This document shows positions 26,586 through 34,981 of a stretch of 64,000 bases of DNA, one piece after another (position 1 is the stretch's first letter; each line of letters begins with the position of its first letter). A program made the translations under genes and the position numbers. This stretch comes from Agarilytica sp045430345 (GTDB taxonomy: Bacteria > Pseudomonadota > Gammaproteobacteria > Pseudomonadales > Cellvibrionaceae), in NCBI GenBank assembly GCA_045430345.1, contig JAILXT010000006.1:186001-250000 (forward strand), given 5' to 3'. The notes beneath the pieces were generated by a model that was given only the letters and a program-made list of their open reading frames with translations, did no database searches and was not told the DNA's origin.

Positions 26586-27260
26586 ATGACAAACCAAGCG
26601 ATCGACAAAAAAATCACCAACTTCTACATTAACAATAGTAAGAAGCAACCCGATGCATCTCAAGAAGACCAAATTGAAGCAATGCATGAAAACATTGCGC
26701 GCCCAGAAATATTGGCCGGTTCGACGTATAAAATTAAAACTCCACTTTCAGATCATGCTTTATATATTACGATTAATGACGTGATCCTAAACCCAGACAC
26801 GCCCCATGAAATACGCCGACCTTTTGAGATTTTCATCAACTCAAAAAACCTTGAACACTTCCAATGGGTAGTCGCACTAACACGTGTTATTTCTGCGGTA
26901 TTCAGAAAAGGCGGCGACGTCACCTTCCTTGCGGAAGAAATGAAGGCGGTATTTGACCCTCAAGGTGGTTATTTCAAATCCGGCGGAAAGTTTATGCCAT
27001 CGCTTGTGGCTGAGATTGGCGATGCCATCGAGCAACATTTGAAAATGATTGGCTTATTACAAAGCGATGAGCTCAGCGATATTCAGAAACAAGTGTTAGA
27101 TGAAAAGAAGGCCGAGTATCAAGAGCGAAACAACCAAACCGCCACGAGCGATGGCTTCCCACCCACGGCTGAATTATGTTTAAAGTGTCATACTAAAGCG
27201 GTTATCTTTATGGATGGCTGTAAAACATGTTTAAGCTGTGGGAATTCTAAGTGCGGGTAA
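26586..27260 (+). CDS. nrdJb: NrdJb-type accessory subunit of class II ribonucleotide reductase (TSCPD domain)
   Basis: 225 residues, 55 bp after nrdJ and surely cotranscribed. It corresponds to the C-terminal part of long NrdJ proteins: a TSCPD-type domain (SKNLEHFQWVVALTRVISAVFRKGGD) followed by a Cys-rich tail (ELCLKCHTKAVIFMDGCKTCLSCGNSKCG) with CxxC pairs. These are expected to bind zinc and to reduce the catalytic cysteines of NrdJ after each turnover. I chose the ATG at 26586, preceded by AGAGAGAA; a GTG at 26559 in frame is less likely. The split from nrdJ matches the Pseudomonas arrangement. Confidence 0.85.
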   Translation: MTNQAIDKKITNFYINNSKKQPDASQEDQIEAMHENIARPEILAGSTYKIKTPLSDHALYITINDVILNPDTPHEIRRPFEIFINSKNLEHFQWVVALTRVISAVFRKGGDVTFLAEEMKAVFDPQGGYFKSGGKFMPSLVAEIGDAIEQHLKMIGLLQSDELSDIQKQVLDEKKAEYQERNNQTATSDGFPPTAELCLKCHTKAVIFMDGCKTCLSCGNSKCG

Positions 27261-27336
27261 GCATACCCGGCTCAAACAGAAAGTGATAAAAAACACCACG
27301 CCAAACTGGTGCCCCACCTTGATGTGGCTGCACCCC

Positions 27337-27442
27337 GTTTGGCACTGGGGTGAGCCTTCAAAAAACACATAAATATGTCCCTATAGTTTCGGCAGTTCAT
27401 CCCTGAACTGACGATTTTTGAAGGCTCACCCCAGCACCAAAC
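27337..27442. repeat. Long nested inverted repeat between convergent genes
   Basis: Outer arms 27337-27365 (GTTTGGCACTGGGGTGAGCC... ending TTCAAAAA) and 27415-27442 (TTTTTGAAGGCTCACCCCAG... ending CAAAC) are reverse complements with two mismatches. Inside is a perfect hairpin, CAGTTCA-tccc-TGAACTG (27393-27410). It lies between the ends of nrdJb and moaB. The T-run and A-run placement could serve as a bidirectional terminator; the arm length also suits a REP/MITE-like element. Confidence 0.6.
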
Positions 27443-27493
27443 TAGAATGTACTCATACCGAAGATCTAACGATCTCCCGTAAAACTCAACGTC

Positions 27494-28039
27494 TTACTCC
27501 CGACTCAAACACGCCGCCATATCAATATTTTTCAAATGCGGTACAAAATTACATGGCCCCTGGCGACTATCTAATTGCCCAGAAATAATACCATCCCACG
27601 CTGTACGGCATGCCCCAGTACTCCCCGGCATACAAAATACAATCGTATTATTCGCCAAGCCCGCTATCGCCCGCGACTGAACCGTCGATGTACCGATCTC
27701 TTTAAAAGACTCGGCACGAAACAACTCACCAAAGCCTTCAACGATTTTATCCAATAAAGGCTTAACCGCTTCAGGGGTGCTATCGCGAGATGTAAATCCC
27801 GTGCCACCTGTAATCAGTATCGCGTGAGTGGAGTCATCTGCAATCCATGCCGAAATTGTTGCACGAATTGCATAAATATCGTCTTTTACGATCGTACGCT
27901 CGGCCAACTTGTGACCGGAAGTAAGTAAGCCATCTATTAAAAACTGGCCAGACGTATCATTTGATTCATCCCGCGTATCCGATACCGTTAGCACCGCAAT
28001 ATTTAAGGGGATAAGTTCCTGTGTTGTTAAATGGCCCAT
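27494..28039 (-). CDS. moaB: Molybdenum cofactor biosynthesis protein MoaB
   Basis: 181 residues of the MoaB/MogA family, which adenylylates molybdopterin before molybdate insertion. Visible motifs are IAVLTVSDTRD at the start, ILITGGTGFTSRDSTPEAV (the molybdopterin-binding TGGTG loop and Asp), FRAESFKEIG and MPGSTGACRTAW. It starts three bases after the moaA stop, so the two are translationally coupled. The cofactor is needed by the NarG nitrate reductase encoded downstream in the window. The C-terminus carries a short extension ending LSRE. Confidence 0.93.
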   Translation of the reverse strand: MGHLTTQELIPLNIAVLTVSDTRDESNDTSGQFLIDGLLTSGHKLAERTIVKDDIYAIRATISAWIADDSTHAILITGGTGFTSRDSTPEAVKPLLDKIVEGFGELFRAESFKEIGTSTVQSRAIAGLANNTIVFCMPGSTGACRTAWDGIISGQLDSRQGPCNFVPHLKNIDMAACLSRE

Positions 28040-28042
28040 GCA

Positions 28043-29029
28043 TTAACCTCCAATCATTGCCAATTGATCTGTACTTCCACTCACCCCATCATGAAGAAAA
28101 TGGTGCTCATTTTTCCCTAATACAATATTCCGAAGTCGTGCGGCAAGCTCAGGCACCGTTTCCTGTTCGATATATTGTCTTAACGGGGTGTGCTTTTCTT
28201 CAAACAAGCATAAATGAATATTACCGCTCGATGATAAACGTAAACGATTACAGCTCTGACAAAAATCTTTACTGTAAGGCATAATCAACCCGATTTTTCC
28301 TTGGTAGTCTGGATGCGCGTATTCCTGAGCGGGCCCAGCCGCACAGGCTTTAGCAACCTTGTGCCAGCCGCTGCCCTCAAGCTTTCGGCAGATACTTTCG
28401 CCGCTTACATGTTGTTTTTCAAAAAAATCTTTGTTGTCGTTCGTGCGCATCAGCTCAATAAAACGAAAGGAAACCGGACGAGTTTTGACGTAATCGATAA
28501 ACCGATGTATTTCGCTTTCGTTAAACTCTCGCAATAATACGGCATTCAGTTTTACGGAAGAGACTCCCAACGCTAGCGCTTGCTCGACACCATCAAGCAC
28601 ACGCTGAAGTTTATCATGACCGGTAATGAGATTAAATTTTGCATTATCCAAGCTATCCACACTTAAATTAAGTGCATTAAGGCCCGCGTCAACCAAACCA
28701 GGTAAATCTCGATCTATCTTGTAACCGTTAGAGGTCATCGCCACCGTATCGATCCCGTCGATCGATTTGCAGAGCCTTACAATATCCACAAGGTCTTTGC
28801 GGAGCGTGGGCTCCCCCCCGGTAATACGCACCTTGGTTGTACCATTCAAGGCAAAAGCCGATACGAGTTTTTCTATTTCCTGAAGATTTAATTCATCATT
28901 TGGCTTACTGCCACAAAAACCATCGGGCAGACAATAATTACAGCGAAAATTACATACTTCTGTAACGGATAATCGGAGGTAATTGAAACGACGACCATAA
29001 TTGTCGCTCAATGTGGGGATTAATTGCAT
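28043..29029 (-). CDS. moaA: GTP 3',8-cyclase MoaA
   Basis: 328-residue radical-SAM enzyme for the first step of molybdenum cofactor synthesis. The N-terminal cluster motif CNFRCNYC (about residues 27-34) binds the SAM [4Fe-4S] cluster. The C-terminal cluster is FCQSCNRLRLSSSGNIHLCLF. VRITGGEPTLRKDL is the SAM-contacting GGEP motif, and the protein ends in the conserved Gly-Gly needed for activity. It lies 69 bp downstream of a NarK-type carrier and directly before moaB on the same strand, which puts cofactor synthesis in the nitrate regulon. The RBS is GGAAGGTGAT. Confidence 0.95.
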   Translation of the reverse strand: MQLIPTLSDNYGRRFNYLRLSVTEVCNFRCNYCLPDGFCGSKPNDELNLQEIEKLVSAFALNGTTKVRITGGEPTLRKDLVDIVRLCKSIDGIDTVAMTSNGYKIDRDLPGLVDAGLNALNLSVDSLDNAKFNLITGHDKLQRVLDGVEQALALGVSSVKLNAVLLREFNESEIHRFIDYVKTRPVSFRFIELMRTNDNKDFFEKQHVSGESICRKLEGSGWHKVAKACAAGPAQEYAHPDYQGKIGLIMPYSKDFCQSCNRLRLSSSGNIHLCLFEEKHTPLRQYIEQETVPELAARLRNIVLGKNEHHFLHDGVSGSTDQLAMIGG

Positions 29030-29098
29030 ATCACCTTCCGGCGAACGCTATCGCCTTTCGCAACCCAGACGGCAACACGAATAACCATATAAACAGCC

Positions 29099-30388
29099 TT
29101 AGTCATCATTAGGGCCCTCTAAAAAATTAAATTCTTGAGCCAACATCAAACGCCGCTTAAAGCGGTCGGTCTTGTTGGCGATGTACATCACGATCATGCA
29201 GAGAGCGAGCAAACCATAGAGCAACATAAAACATACGCTGTTGACGCCCACGATATCAACCGCCACCCCAAACAGGATGGGAAGTGTGCAGCCGCCAAGT
29301 GCACCCACAGCGCCAACGAATCCGCCAACGGCGCCCATTTGGTGCGGGTAATAATCGTTAATAATTTTGAAGACACTGGCCCGACCAAATCCTTGAGCAA
29401 CACCGATAACAAAAATCAGCCAGGTGAACACCCAGACATTCACCTCAATATCTAAATGCACATCCGATTTAACGCCATGAATCGTCATGGTGGTGGGCGG
29501 GTAACTAAGGAAAAACAAACACACCAAGCACACCCAAAAGACGGTCCAATTCACCGCTCGGCCACCGTAACGGTCCGCAAACCACCCCCCGAGCGCACGG
29601 ACCATACTCGACGTCGCCGCAAAAAATAGCGCAAAAGCCATCGCCTGCTTCGTGGATAAATTGTAAGCACTGACATAGTACTGCGGTAACCACAAAATCA
29701 AGGCCAAAAAGCTACCGAACACAAAATAGTAATAGAGACTAAACCGCCAAATTTGCAAACTACCCAGCATTGAACGCAACGTCAGTTCTGCCCCTTCATG
29801 ACTCGCCACTTCTGTTTGTTTTGGTCGATTGGGCGCTAACCAAAAGAACAATAACGCCACGGCAAATAAGCCTGCCGCATAAAAAGGCCCGACCGCATCC
29901 CACCCCCAACGATCGACAATAAGCGGTACGATAACCAGCGTGATCGCAGCGCCAGCATTACCCACACCAAAAATACCCATCGCAGTACCTTGGCGTTTGC
30001 GCTCAAACCAATCAGTGATATAACGAATCCCTAAACTAAACGATACGCCACTGACACCAATCCAAAGTCCCAACAGCATATAGTGCGTAAATGTCTCCAT
30101 CATCGGTAATAACAATAATGAAGGGGCAACCAATAGCATTTGGATTGTATACAGTGTTTTCGGGTTATACCGGTCAGCAAGAAAGCCTGCAGGTAATCGC
30201 AACAAGGCGCCCGTGACCATTGGCGAGGCAAAGAACAGCCCCAACTGAGCGGAACTGAGCTGCAATGTTTCAGAAAGTTCTAAGGCCAAAACCGCATACA
30301 AAACCCACACTGAGAAATTTGCGGCAAAAGCGACCGTGGCCATTGTTAGTGCACGGCCAGAGCCGCTAAAAAGCACGTAATCACGCAT
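29099..30388 (-). CDS. NarK-type nitrate/nitrite MFS transporter, first of three
   Basis: About 429 residues with roughly 12 transmembrane segments. NNP-family features include LRLPAGFLADRYNPK after the second helix, the glycine-rich nitrate signature GIFGVGNAGAAIT near residue 150, and a second signature AVGGFVGAVGALGG near the C-terminus. GIRYITDW carries the Arg expected to bind nitrate. It resembles nitrate:proton symporters (NarK1/NasA type). Start: ATG at 30388 preferred; a GTG at 30412 is possible. It leads an operon with moaA and moaB, transcribed from a region shared with the divergent second narK and containing NarL and Anr sites. Direction and substrate (uptake of nitrate) follow from the family. 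Confidence 0.85.
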   Translation of the reverse strand: MRDYVLFSGSGRALTMATVAFAANFSVWVLYAVLALELSETLQLSSAQLGLFFASPMVTGALLRLPAGFLADRYNPKTLYTIQMLLVAPSLLLLPMMETFTHYMLLGLWIGVSGVSFSLGIRYITDWFERKRQGTAMGIFGVGNAGAAITLVIVPLIVDRWGWDAVGPFYAAGLFAVALLFFWLAPNRPKQTEVASHEGAELTLRSMLGSLQIWRFSLYYYFVFGSFLALILWLPQYYVSAYNLSTKQAMAFALFFAATSSMVRALGGWFADRYGGRAVNWTVFWVCLVCLFFLSYPPTTMTIHGVKSDVHLDIEVNVWVFTWLIFVIGVAQGFGRASVFKIINDYYPHQMGAVGGFVGAVGALGGCTLPILFGVAVDIVGVNSVCFMLLYGLLALCMIVMYIANKTDRFKRRLMLAQEFNFLEGPNDD

Positions 30389-30505
30389 AAAATTACACTT
30401 TTGGTTATACACCCAGAATCGTAACTAGCACTCTAACAAATCATCCGTCGATGGCGCACAGACTCCTCCAAAGTATCCAACAATGCCTACCAGCCACCGA
30501 TCTAA

Positions 30506-30521
30506 TACCTCGAAAGAGGTA
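30506..30521. promoter_or_regulatory. NarL/NarP 7-2-7 site between the divergent NarK operons
   Basis: TACCTCG-AA-AGAGGTA. The right half fits the NarL heptamer complement AKRRGTA at all seven positions and the left half fits TACYYMT at six of seven. It is 118 bp upstream of the narK-moaAB operon, whose regulator NarL is encoded nearby. Confidence 0.65.
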
Positions 30522-30623
30522 TGCCGATAGCAACAACAAGGGATTAAATCCCTACGCTGCCTGCCAATATAGGTAGCGCTGGATTCCATACGCCTTCACG
30601 CTTGCTTAAGTTGCGAGCATGAA

Positions 30624-30637
30624 TTGACACAGATCAA
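30624..30637. promoter_or_regulatory. Anr/FNR box upstream of the narK-kinase operon
   Basis: TTGAC-ACAG-ATCAA matches TTGAY-N4-ATCAA exactly. It lies 73 bp before the narK start at 30710, a normal distance for an Anr-activated promoter, and could also act on the divergent operon. Confidence 0.75.
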
Positions 30638-30709
30638 ATGTGAACATCGGCGTCAGATTCAAACTGTAGTCATCTACACTTTCAGCACGAAACGTTTACC
30701 GGAGGTAAC

Positions 30710-32185
30710 ATGTCCTCAGAGGCAAAGATACACTTACTCGACTTTAAAGATCCGAAGATCAAAACCCTGCATGTCACTTGGTTTGCTTTTTTCCTCACTT
30801 TTGTAGTGTGGTTCAACCATGCCCCCTTGCTGGTGTTTATGAAAGAAGCGTTCGGCATGTCCTCTCAGCAGGTCAAAGCGCTAATGATATTAAACGTTGC
30901 GCTGACCATTCCCGCACGGATTATCATCGGTATTCTTGTCGATAAATTTGGCCCACGTAAGGTTTACAGTACGCTGTTAATCTTATCGTCATTTATCTGT
31001 ATCGCTTTTGCCACTGCGCAAACTTACGAACAATTAGCTTTACTACGATTTTTAATGGGCTTTGTTGGCGCGGGCTTTGTGATCGGTATTCGGATGGTGG
31101 GCGAATGGTTTCCCCATAAAACCGTGGGTGTCGCAGAAGGCGTATACGGAGGCTGGGGTAATTTCGGTTCTGCCGCAGCCGCAATGAGCTTACCAACACT
31201 TGCACTAATTTACGGTGGCGAGAACGGCTGGCGCTATGCCCTAGCAACGACCGGTATCATCGCTGGGATATACGGCGTCTTTTATTACTTTGTCGCGCGC
31301 AACACGCCCAAAGGTTCTACCTACTTCAAACCCAAAAAGTCAGGCGGGCTTGAAGTCACAAGTTGGGGCGATTTCATTTTATATCTATTAATGAATATCC
31401 CCATGTATTTGGCCCTCGCGGTACTCGCATGGAAACTGTCTCCTACTGGCGTTGCCCTCATCACTGAAAATACGATGTACGCGATTTGGGTATTCCTATT
31501 CTTGTTGATGATTTTTCAAATCTCGCAAATATGGAAAGTGAACAAAGAAACGCTCACTAATGGCGCAGCTCCCATGGACAAATACAAGTTCAAGCAAGTC
31601 GCCATCCTAGACTGGGCGTACTTCGTGACTTTCGGTTCTGAGTTGGCCGTCGTGTCTATGCTACCGCTGTTCTTCCTAGAGACATTTTCTGGCCTAGATC
31701 CCGTTAAAGCCGGTCTACTCGGTTCAGGCTTTGCCTTTATGAACCTTGTTGCTCGCCCAACAGGTGGCTGGCTCTCGGATAAAGTAGGTCGTCGTAAGGC
31801 ACTTATGATTCTTATTGGTGGCCTAGCAGTGGGCTATTTTGTACTTGGCCAAATCACTTCCGCCTGGTGGATTCCTTTAGCCGTGATCGCCACCATGTGC
31901 TGCTCTTTCTTCGTGCAAGCCGGTGAAGGCGCTGTATTCGCCATCGTCCCGCTTATCAAACGTCGTATGACAGGACAAATTGCCGGCATGGCAGGTGCGT
32001 ATGGTAATGTGGGCGCAGTGACCTACTTAACGGTCCTCAGCTTTGTTGACTACAGTACCTTCTTCCTTGTGATCGCGGCTTCTGCGCTCGTCGTATTTGT
32101 TATCGCCATGATGTTAGAAGAGCCCAAAGGTCAGATCTCTGAAATCATGCCAGACGGCACTGTTCAAATGATTGATGTTGGCTAA
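30710..32185 (+). CDS. narK: NarK/NrtP-type nitrate/nitrite MFS transporter, second of three
   Basis: 491 residues, about 12 transmembrane segments with a hydrophilic central loop and a C-terminal cytosolic tail. NNP features are PARIIIGILVDKFGPRKVY, GIRMVGEWFP with the nitrate-contacting Arg, GVYGGWGNFGSAAAA as nitrate signature 1 and GAYGNVGAVTYL as signature 2. The tail and loop resemble NrtP/NasA-like carriers more than E. coli NarK. RBS CGGAGGTAAC precedes ATG. The PP2C/kinase gene begins four bases after its stop. An Anr box upstream points to use in nitrate respiration; uptake of nitrate or export of nitrite cannot be decided from sequence. Confidence 0.88.
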   Translation: MSSEAKIHLLDFKDPKIKTLHVTWFAFFLTFVVWFNHAPLLVFMKEAFGMSSQQVKALMILNVALTIPARIIIGILVDKFGPRKVYSTLLILSSFICIAFATAQTYEQLALLRFLMGFVGAGFVIGIRMVGEWFPHKTVGVAEGVYGGWGNFGSAAAAMSLPTLALIYGGENGWRYALATTGIIAGIYGVFYYFVARNTPKGSTYFKPKKSGGLEVTSWGDFILYLLMNIPMYLALAVLAWKLSPTGVALITENTMYAIWVFLFLLMIFQISQIWKVNKETLTNGAAPMDKYKFKQVAILDWAYFVTFGSELAVVSMLPLFFLETFSGLDPVKAGLLGSGFAFMNLVARPTGGWLSDKVGRRKALMILIGGLAVGYFVLGQITSAWWIPLAVIATMCCSFFVQAGEGAVFAIVPLIKRRMTGQIAGMAGAYGNVGAVTYLTVLSFVDYSTFFLVIAASALVVFVIAMMLEEPKGQISEIMPDGTVQMIDVG

Positions 32186-32189
32186 ACCT

Positions 32190-33935
32190 ATGGAAAATGC
32201 ACAACTCGTTATTGACGCGGCCCACAAATCTGTTGCGGGCCGCAAAAACATCAACGAAGACTGTGCAGGTATTTTCCTGCCGGAAGATGACTACTACCGA
32301 GAAAACAAAGGGGCCACGCTTGTCGTGGCCGATGGCGTTTCTACCGCCGAAGCAGGAAAGGAAGCGAGTGAAACATCCGTAAGCCGCTTTATTGAAGAGT
32401 ACTACCACACACCTGACACCTGGTCGGTTGGCCACGCAGGTGAGAAAATTATCACCACGATTAATCTGCACCTCTACCGTAAAAGCCACCAATTTGTGAC
32501 CGAGGGAAAAGGGTTTCTTACCACCTTTAGCTCGCTGATTATCAAAGGACAAACCGCACACTTCTTCCATATCGGCGACAGCCGAATATTTCATATTCCC
32601 AAAAGTGACGATGAGAATAGAGAAGTAAAACAAATCAGTGAAGATCACACGGTTTTTATAGAACGTAATCGTGCCATTCTTTCACGCGCGGTCGGCATGG
32701 ACAGTCGGCTCAACATCGATTACGGCCGTCAGCCTGTCGCCGTTGGTGATAGCTTCTTGCTCACAAGCGATGGCGTACACGACTTTATCGATACCGATAC
32801 TATTCGCGACCTAATTAACAATGAAGACTCGCCCGAAACCATTTGCGATCGCATTATTGAAAAATCCTTAGAAAGCGGCAGCGACGATAATATCAGCGCG
32901 GTATTTGCACGCGTCGAATCACTGCCCGACGAAAGCCTTGATGACTATAGCGTAAAGCTCACCCGCCTACCCTTCCCGCCAGAACTGACGGCAGGCATGA
33001 AGGTCGACGGCTTTATCATCAAAAAAGAACTATTTTCTTCCCCGCGCAGCCAGTTATACCTGGTGGAAGACGAACAAAGCGGCGCAACCTACGCCATGAA
33101 AACACCGTCTCAAAACTATGAGGACGACATCAGTTACATAGACCGATTTATTCAAGAAGAATGGATCGGCATTCGCATTAACAACCAAAATGTTGTGCGT
33201 ATTATTCAGACCAACCGAAAAAAATCATGCCTCTATTATTTAATGGAACATATTGAAGGCATCGGTTTGGACTCGTGGATTGAACACAACCAACCACCTA
33301 ACCCTAAACGCGCCATTAACATCGTCAAACAGATTTCCGATGGCTTGCAGGCCTTCCATAACAACGAGGCGATACATCAAGATCTTCGCCCTGCCAACAT
33401 TATGATTACGGAAGACGAACAAGTCCGCATCGTGGATTTTGGCTCAGTATACGTTGCGGGCTTAGCCGAACTTCAACGACCACTCGGACACGAGAACGCG
33501 CTGGGCACCGCCTCTTATTCTGACCCTCTATATTTAATGGGCAAAAACCCCGGCATAAAAGGGGATGTATACGCACTGGCCACCATTGTCTACGAAATGT
33601 TTACGGGGAATTTACCCTATGGTAGTGACGTGGAAGAATGCCGAACGGCTTTTGACTACGATCGCTTACGCTACATAGAAGCATCTCGGTTTAACCCGGT
33701 AATACCGCTATGGTTTGACGGCGCATTGAAAAAAGGGGTCGCATTCAATCTGGAGGAGCGCTATAGCACCACACGCGCACTGATGAAAGATCTAACCCAA
33801 CCGAACCCAGAGTTTTTAAACGAAGACGTGGTAACAGAGAAGCAAGCCAATAGCCTCGTATTTTGGAAGCTATTATCTGGCTTTTGGTTTTTTACCTTAT
33901 TGATGCTGGTGTATTTGTTTAGCCAAGCGAAGTAG
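32190..33935 (+). CDS. PP2C phosphatase-Ser/Thr kinase fusion with C-terminal membrane anchor
   Basis: About 581 residues. Residues about 5-240 are a PP2C phosphatase (NINEDCAG, VVADGVSTAEAG, FLLTSDGVHDFID and SDDNISAVF hold the metal-binding aspartates). Residues about 265-540 are a protein kinase with TYAMK (ATP Lys), HQDLRPANIM (catalytic loop, HQD instead of HRD) and VDFGSVY; one transmembrane segment ends the protein (FWKLLSGFWFFTLLMLVYLF). The same fusion occurs beside nasA/nirB in pseudomonads, so it probably regulates nitrate or nitrite transport or reduction by reversible phosphorylation; targets are unknown. I chose the ATG at 32190, four bases after the narK stop; an in-frame TTG at 32172 would overlap narK. 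Confidence 0.9.
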   Translation: MENAQLVIDAAHKSVAGRKNINEDCAGIFLPEDDYYRENKGATLVVADGVSTAEAGKEASETSVSRFIEEYYHTPDTWSVGHAGEKIITTINLHLYRKSHQFVTEGKGFLTTFSSLIIKGQTAHFFHIGDSRIFHIPKSDDENREVKQISEDHTVFIERNRAILSRAVGMDSRLNIDYGRQPVAVGDSFLLTSDGVHDFIDTDTIRDLINNEDSPETICDRIIEKSLESGSDDNISAVFARVESLPDESLDDYSVKLTRLPFPPELTAGMKVDGFIIKKELFSSPRSQLYLVEDEQSGATYAMKTPSQNYEDDISYIDRFIQEEWIGIRINNQNVVRIIQTNRKKSCLYYLMEHIEGIGLDSWIEHNQPPNPKRAINIVKQISDGLQAFHNNEAIHQDLRPANIMITEDEQVRIVDFGSVYVAGLAELQRPLGHENALGTASYSDPLYLMGKNPGIKGDVYALATIVYEMFTGNLPYGSDVEECRTAFDYDRLRYIEASRFNPVIPLWFDGALKKGVAFNLEERYSTTRALMKDLTQPNPEFLNEDVVTEKQANSLVFWKLLSGFWFFTLLMLVYLFSQAK

Positions 33936-33939
33936 TCGG

Positions 33940-34626
33940 CTAACCGTTATCTTGATTTACCATCCATACGGCCGCTTCAACACGTGAACGCAAATTAAGC
34001 TTTTTCAAAATATGTTTCACATGGACTTTTACTGTGCCGTCTGAAATATCCAGCTCACGCGCAATCAACTTATTACTTAAGCCCTTCGCGATATATTTAA
34101 GGATCTCGTGTTCCCGCGACGTTAACTTCGCCAGTAAGTTCGGCTTTTGACTGCCCTCACCACGAATAGCACCCGCCAGGATATGGGTAAGCTTTTCGCT
34201 GATCACCATTTTACCCAAAGCCGCTTGTTTTAAGTTTTCAAGGATCTGCTCTGGGTCCATATCTTTTAATAAATACCCATCGGCACCATGGGTAATGGCC
34301 GAAACAACATCTTCATCATTATCCGACACCGTCAACATGATAATCCGCGAGCTTACACCCTGCTCACGCAAGGCCCGTAAAGTCTCGACGCCGTCCATAC
34401 CCTGCATATTAAGGTCGAGCACAATGAGGTCAGGGTCGGTTTGTTCCGCAATCACCAAGGCCTCTTTGCCGCTGCTGGCTTCACCCACCACTTCAAGCTC
34501 ATCCTCAAACTCAATCAGCTGCACCAAGCCTTTACGCAATAAAGGATGATCGTCAACGAGTAAGATTGTGGCCGTAGATTCGGATTCAAAAGACCCAGAT
34601 GTCATTTCAGATGTAGGTTCGGACAT
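33940..34626 (-). CDS. narL: Nitrate/nitrite response regulator NarL
   Basis: 228 residues. A receiver domain (about 20-135) has acidic pocket DDH, phospho-acceptor Asp in LIVLDLNMQG and Lys in YLLKDMD. A LuxR-type helix-turn-helix (about 160-222) has LTSREHEILKYIAKGLSNKLIARELDISDGTVKVHVKHIL, the typical NarL/FixJ recognition helix. A 19-residue Ser/Thr/Glu-rich extension precedes the receiver. Its cognate sensor NarX lies 4 kb away on the same strand instead of adjacent. Its stop almost touches that of the convergent kinase gene (four-base gap). Sites matching NarL heptamers occur before the narK genes and narG. Confidence 0.9.
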   Translation of the reverse strand: MSEPTSEMTSGSFESESTATILLVDDHPLLRKGLVQLIEFEDELEVVGEASSGKEALVIAEQTDPDLIVLDLNMQGMDGVETLRALREQGVSSRIIMLTVSDNDEDVVSAITHGADGYLLKDMDPEQILENLKQAALGKMVISEKLTHILAGAIRGEGSQKPNLLAKLTSREHEILKYIAKGLSNKLIARELDISDGTVKVHVKHILKKLNLRSRVEAAVWMVNQDNG

Positions 34627-34724
34627 GGCTGCGCCCCAGATTATTACAGTTAAATATGTTGTTTACGTGTCATTTATAACGAACTTGAGTATACCCAAGT
34701 TGCCTCTGATCTCACATTTAAATT

Positions 34725-34738
34725 TTGATATAGATCAT
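34725..34738. promoter_or_regulatory. Near-consensus Anr/FNR box between narL and narK2
   Basis: TTGAT-ATAG-ATCAT matches nine of ten defined bases. It lies about 100 bp upstream of narL and 244 bp upstream of the third narK gene and could serve either. Confidence 0.5.
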
Positions 34739-34840
34739 AAGTCGCCTATTCGAACAAAATGCATAAAATCACCAACTACCTACAAAGCACACGCGATAAA
34801 AAAAACAAAGCGAGGCTCTTCAGGGCCTCACAAGACAGTG

Positions 34841-34856
34841 TACCCACTTGTAGGTA
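34841..34856. promoter_or_regulatory. NarL-like 7-2-7 palindrome upstream of the third narK
   Basis: TACCCAC-TT-GTAGGTA; each half fits the NarL heptamer at six of seven positions. A single half-like TACCTAC lies at 34777-34783. The start codon of narK2 is 126 bp downstream. Confidence 0.5.
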
Positions 34857-34981
34857 TGGCCCGCATCCCCCAGAAAAAAAACTCCCTACCCAATCCCGCG
34901 TGTTGTCATAGACAGCCACATTTTTCATAGTGTAGCCATTACTAAATCATTGTCGTAACAGCTCAGCATTGGAGAAAAGAC

